Source of the DNA: Hyalella azteca
Lineage: Eukaryota > Arthropoda > Malacostraca > Amphipoda > Hyalellidae
Length of the DNA stretch: 64,000 bases
Assembly (NCBI RefSeq): GCF_000764305.2
Contig: NW_025943958.1
Coordinates: 186,001-250,000 of the forward strand
Reading direction: 5' to 3'
The notes under the pieces were generated by a model that searched no databases, was not told the DNA's origin, and saw nothing but the letters and a program-made list of their open reading frames with translations. The stretch's first letter is position 1; the number at the start of each line of letters is the position of its first letter. Shown piece by piece: positions 60,453-64,000 of the stretch. The translations under genes were made by a program, and so were the position numbers.

Positions 60453-63400
60453 GTCTATAGGATAACACGGAGACCTGATACACACATAAACACGTGAGCA
60501 GTACAGATTATTATTCATAGCCGACCAAACGTCGGCCATTTTTCGGCGACAAATCAAGTTCCCATAGTTTTTCGTGAAATAAAATGAAAATTTGTTTTTC
60601 CTAATAAAAAAATAGTCATGTAAACGAAATATAATATGAATTAAAAAAATACATGAAAAACGATGAAAAAAATCGTGTAAATAAAAGCTATATGTACACT
60701 ACAGTTCAATAATGTCCATCCAGAATGCGTACTCATATCCCAATTTTTGTGTTATGTTTGAAGAGACCATAGCGATATAGAAAACATGTCTTCTCGGTTG
60801 AAGAAACACAAAACGAGGCAATACATAATGAGTGAAGTCGAGACGCGTTCAGCGCAGTGCATACCATACAAACTCAATAGTTGATAGTTGAGTAACGATG
60901 CAAGTAGCACCATTTTCAAGGCAGAAATTGTGATCTACAGATAATTGTAGAGATACAATGTGTTGGAAGGAAGTGATTCGATAAAAGTTGGATGGTACAA
61001 TTAAGTGAGCGAGAAAATTATTTCGATTGAGAAATGTGTTGAACCGTAAAATTAATTGTGTGGTAAAATTACTTTAGACGACAAAATTAGGTTTATGGAA
61101 AATTAGCTGGATGATAAGTTTTGTAGAATATAAAAATTAATTTAATGAATGGCAATAATCGTTTACTTGATTACACACAAGTTTATTTCACAGTTGAAAT
61201 TCAAGCCATTGTAAATTAAAAATGACATGAAAGCATTTGCAGTTCAACTTGAAAGAGCTCAGAAATAATTTATGTTGTGGTTTGAAGTACACAATTTAAA
61301 GCGTTTTCTGTGATTTAAAATTTAGGGATTTTATTACGGACAATTCCTTTCGATTGATTACTGCGCAACGACAGTAAGCATCTTTAATACTTGAAGATCA
61401 CAATAAAAATTCACATCCTGGACTGCATCATTGTTCAATAAGCGCAATATTTATCACTATGAATAAAGATTATTGAAATTTCAAGTATAAACAGCAAATA
61501 ATTCTTACAATTAGTGTCTGAAAGTGGAATTTCGCCCACGGTGTGTCGTATTAAAAAGTTTAACGAGTTCCAGTTCAGTTCCAATGTTAAACTTGACCAC
61601 AAAATATATCAGCAGCAAGCGAAGCAGAACGATTACGATAAAATAATGAGGAATAAATAATAAAACAGTTTGGCAAATGCAGTTAAAATTCATTACTTAA
61701 TGTCATACATATGAACCGGATGCTGCAGGACATTAGTCTCGTATAGCTGCTATTTAGAAATTATGAGGTGGATGCCTATCAAAGCCTGCATGTTATTGTC
61801 ATAAAAAACGATTCACTTTTTTTAATAAATCTTAAACGCACATGTAAAGAACTTATTTTATATTATTAGAACATGATGGAAGTTCTGCCAAACGCGTTCG
61901 AAAATTTCATGAAATTCCATTGAAACTTATTACAGGTTTTGTTGGATGACTTTCAAGAGGTGTTGGGATATTTTATTATGCTCGCAGAGTAAAAGGACGT
62001 GACGAAACGACAGAGCAAATATGGACGTAGTATTATTCAAGTATTATAGTTCCACCATTAAAATTAAGGAACAAAACACTCGTAATTTTTTCAGGTAACA
62101 TCTAATTCTGTTGTGTAGAACTTTATTCGAACGGCGAGCATTTCATGTTTATTATTTGAGCTCCACGAGCACTTAATGTGCTCCATATGATTTCTCAATT
62201 CGACACCATAATTTTATTCCGCCAACAGCATAGTTATGTCGTATTCAGTTAAAATGTTCGGCTAACACGGTAGATATTCGAGTTTTGATGGCAATTATCA
62301 ATCATCATTATTTATTTTAATCATTATTATTTACATGGGACCGCAATAAATTACACCGATGCTCCCGAGGCCTCATTTTGAAGATGACGAATCATCACGT
62401 GGCTCGTTATATTCGTTATGAGAGATTTTCATGACGAGTTTTCCGTAATCATGATTTCACATCATTCAAAATCATGAGCTAGTTTACGACGCTACACCTC
62501 AGGCTCGGCTCGACATATACGGACAACGCAATGACAAAGGATAACAATTTCATGGCACTAAAAATTACAAATTATACAATGAGCTAGCTTTTCAACCGAT
62601 CATAGTTTATTAATATTCGTTTGAAAAATAGAATGATAATTATTCAAACGTCGAAATTTATCTAAATCCAAACAAAAATAATAAGACACCGGATCAAATG
62701 TTTTGACGAAGAAATGATGATCTTTCCTAATAGCAAATAATGTATCGCTTGCGCAATATGAATAACATTGATAATTGAAATATCTTGAAAAAATAACAGT
62801 AAACGTCAGAAAAGAACCAGTAAAAGAACATACGTCAACGCTAGTAAATAACAAGGCAATAGAGTCCTCGTTAATATAAAAAAAAACTCGACTGTTGTGT
62901 TGTTAGTGAGACGAGAATGCTCGAGCGTAAGTTGTGTTCAGAAGATTAGCATTTGCAAAAATTACAGGATTTTTACGTGCGCATGTAAAGGGTAAGTGGA
63001 CATTTCGCAGAAACGATTCATTGAATCGCAGTCAGCGAACCAGCAGGTATCAGTAAGGAGGCTTATGAGGCCTTGTAAGCGCAAAAAAATTCTGAAATAC
63101 TGGCTAATAGAAGATGATATTCTGCTGCTGCATGGGCTTCACAGGAAAAATCTACAACCTTTATTAGCGAAGTTCTCTTCACTAACAAGAATAGAAGGTT
63201 AGTAATAAAAATTTCCTCACTTTATTCGTGATTTTAAATTGAGTGAAAATGGACAGAAAAACATCATTTGAGAAATTATATTGAAATAAAGTGCTACTGG
63301 TTGAACTTCTCGTTTCTGTGTAGTAGTCCTTTGACAGTAAATTTAATAATTTCTTCATTTAATCTGACAGTTAATCTGAATATTTCTGAATAATTCAGAT

Positions 63401-64000
63401 TGATTGCAACTGCAAAATGCAACTAGCCAGAAAATTTAAATAAACTAATGTAATATTGGCACGAAAAGTACATCGCATATAACGAAACTTGCACGAAAGA
63501 TGGGAAACAAATTCGGATTACTACGTTTGAATGTTGAATTATAAGCATTCTTAATAGCTAAAGAAGAAAGTATTATGTCGAAAATAAAAGATTGTTTTGC
63601 ATCTCACTTTCAAACAAGCCGTCAAGCCATTATTTTTTTCTCGTCAAGCAGTCTGTAATTACAATGAGGCATCGCTTGGTTGGCTTTCCATTTTAGACTT
63701 GGTTATAACAAAATTTTTTCTACAGATTTCTTCGTTATTGTAAGCAAGTCAATTTCCCGGAGCTAAATTTGCTTCAAATAACATATCCTTGCGCTTTAAA
63801 CTGAAAAAGAGTACGTTCTAAGTGCGGTGTAAAATAACCCTCCGTTAGTTCTACAGAAAGTTATCATTTTTTCTGCGAGCTCATGTGCAAAAAGGAGAAG
63901 AAATTGGCTTGATAAACTGAAAATTACGTTAAAGAACATCCAAAAGGACTTCCACCGCATCATCAGTTCGAATTTGACGTCATTTTTTGTGTTGCCTTTG
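60453..64000. other. Unique AT-rich DNA
   Basis: 3.5 kb without array, element or frame above 84 codons. Nothing recognised on either strand. Confidence 0.65.

Overview
This window looks like nuclear DNA of an invertebrate animal. It is AT-rich and carries one clear protein gene in 64 kb, an atonal-family bHLH transcription factor, which is a metazoan gene family. There are no prokaryote-style operons. Non-LTR retrotransposon relics, short inverted-repeat elements and many short tandem arrays are present. I cannot name the species or phylum from the sequence.

Layout. 1-25 kb is non-coding: AT-rich unique DNA broken by tandem arrays (periods 20, 22, 24, 32, 33, 42, 65 and about 122 bp), one LINE relic near 4.2-4.7 kb, several terminal-inverted-repeat elements and large foldback structures. 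The only gene worth the name lies at 25,971-27,617 (+): a 548-residue atonal-class bHLH protein in one uninterrupted coding exon. A good splice acceptor sits just upstream of its first ATG, and AUUUA motifs follow the stop. 28-50 kb is again gene-poor, with more copies of the same short mobile elements and more arrays. A second LINE relic of the same type lies at 49.6-50.4 kb. 51-60 kb is the most array-dense part (31, 21, 93, 57 and about 42 bp units). 60.5-64 kb is featureless at this level.

Three short element families recur. (A) An about 145 bp element with inverted ends reading GGGGCCATACTTTCAAAA occurs six times. (B) An about 155 bp element built from palindromes plus a GTCC/GTCT microsatellite occurs six times, two of them adjacent. 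(C) An about 150 bp self-complementary element occurs twice, each flanked by an 11-13 bp target-site duplication, with a third relative sharing only its 3' tail.

One technical signal matters for anyone using this sequence. At 57,963-58,000 there is an exact head-to-head pair of 19-bp Tn5 mosaic ends, which is the synthetic junction adapter of Illumina Nextera mate-pair libraries. It lies inside a 57-bp tandem array, so that part of the assembly is artificial and the true array length is unknown.
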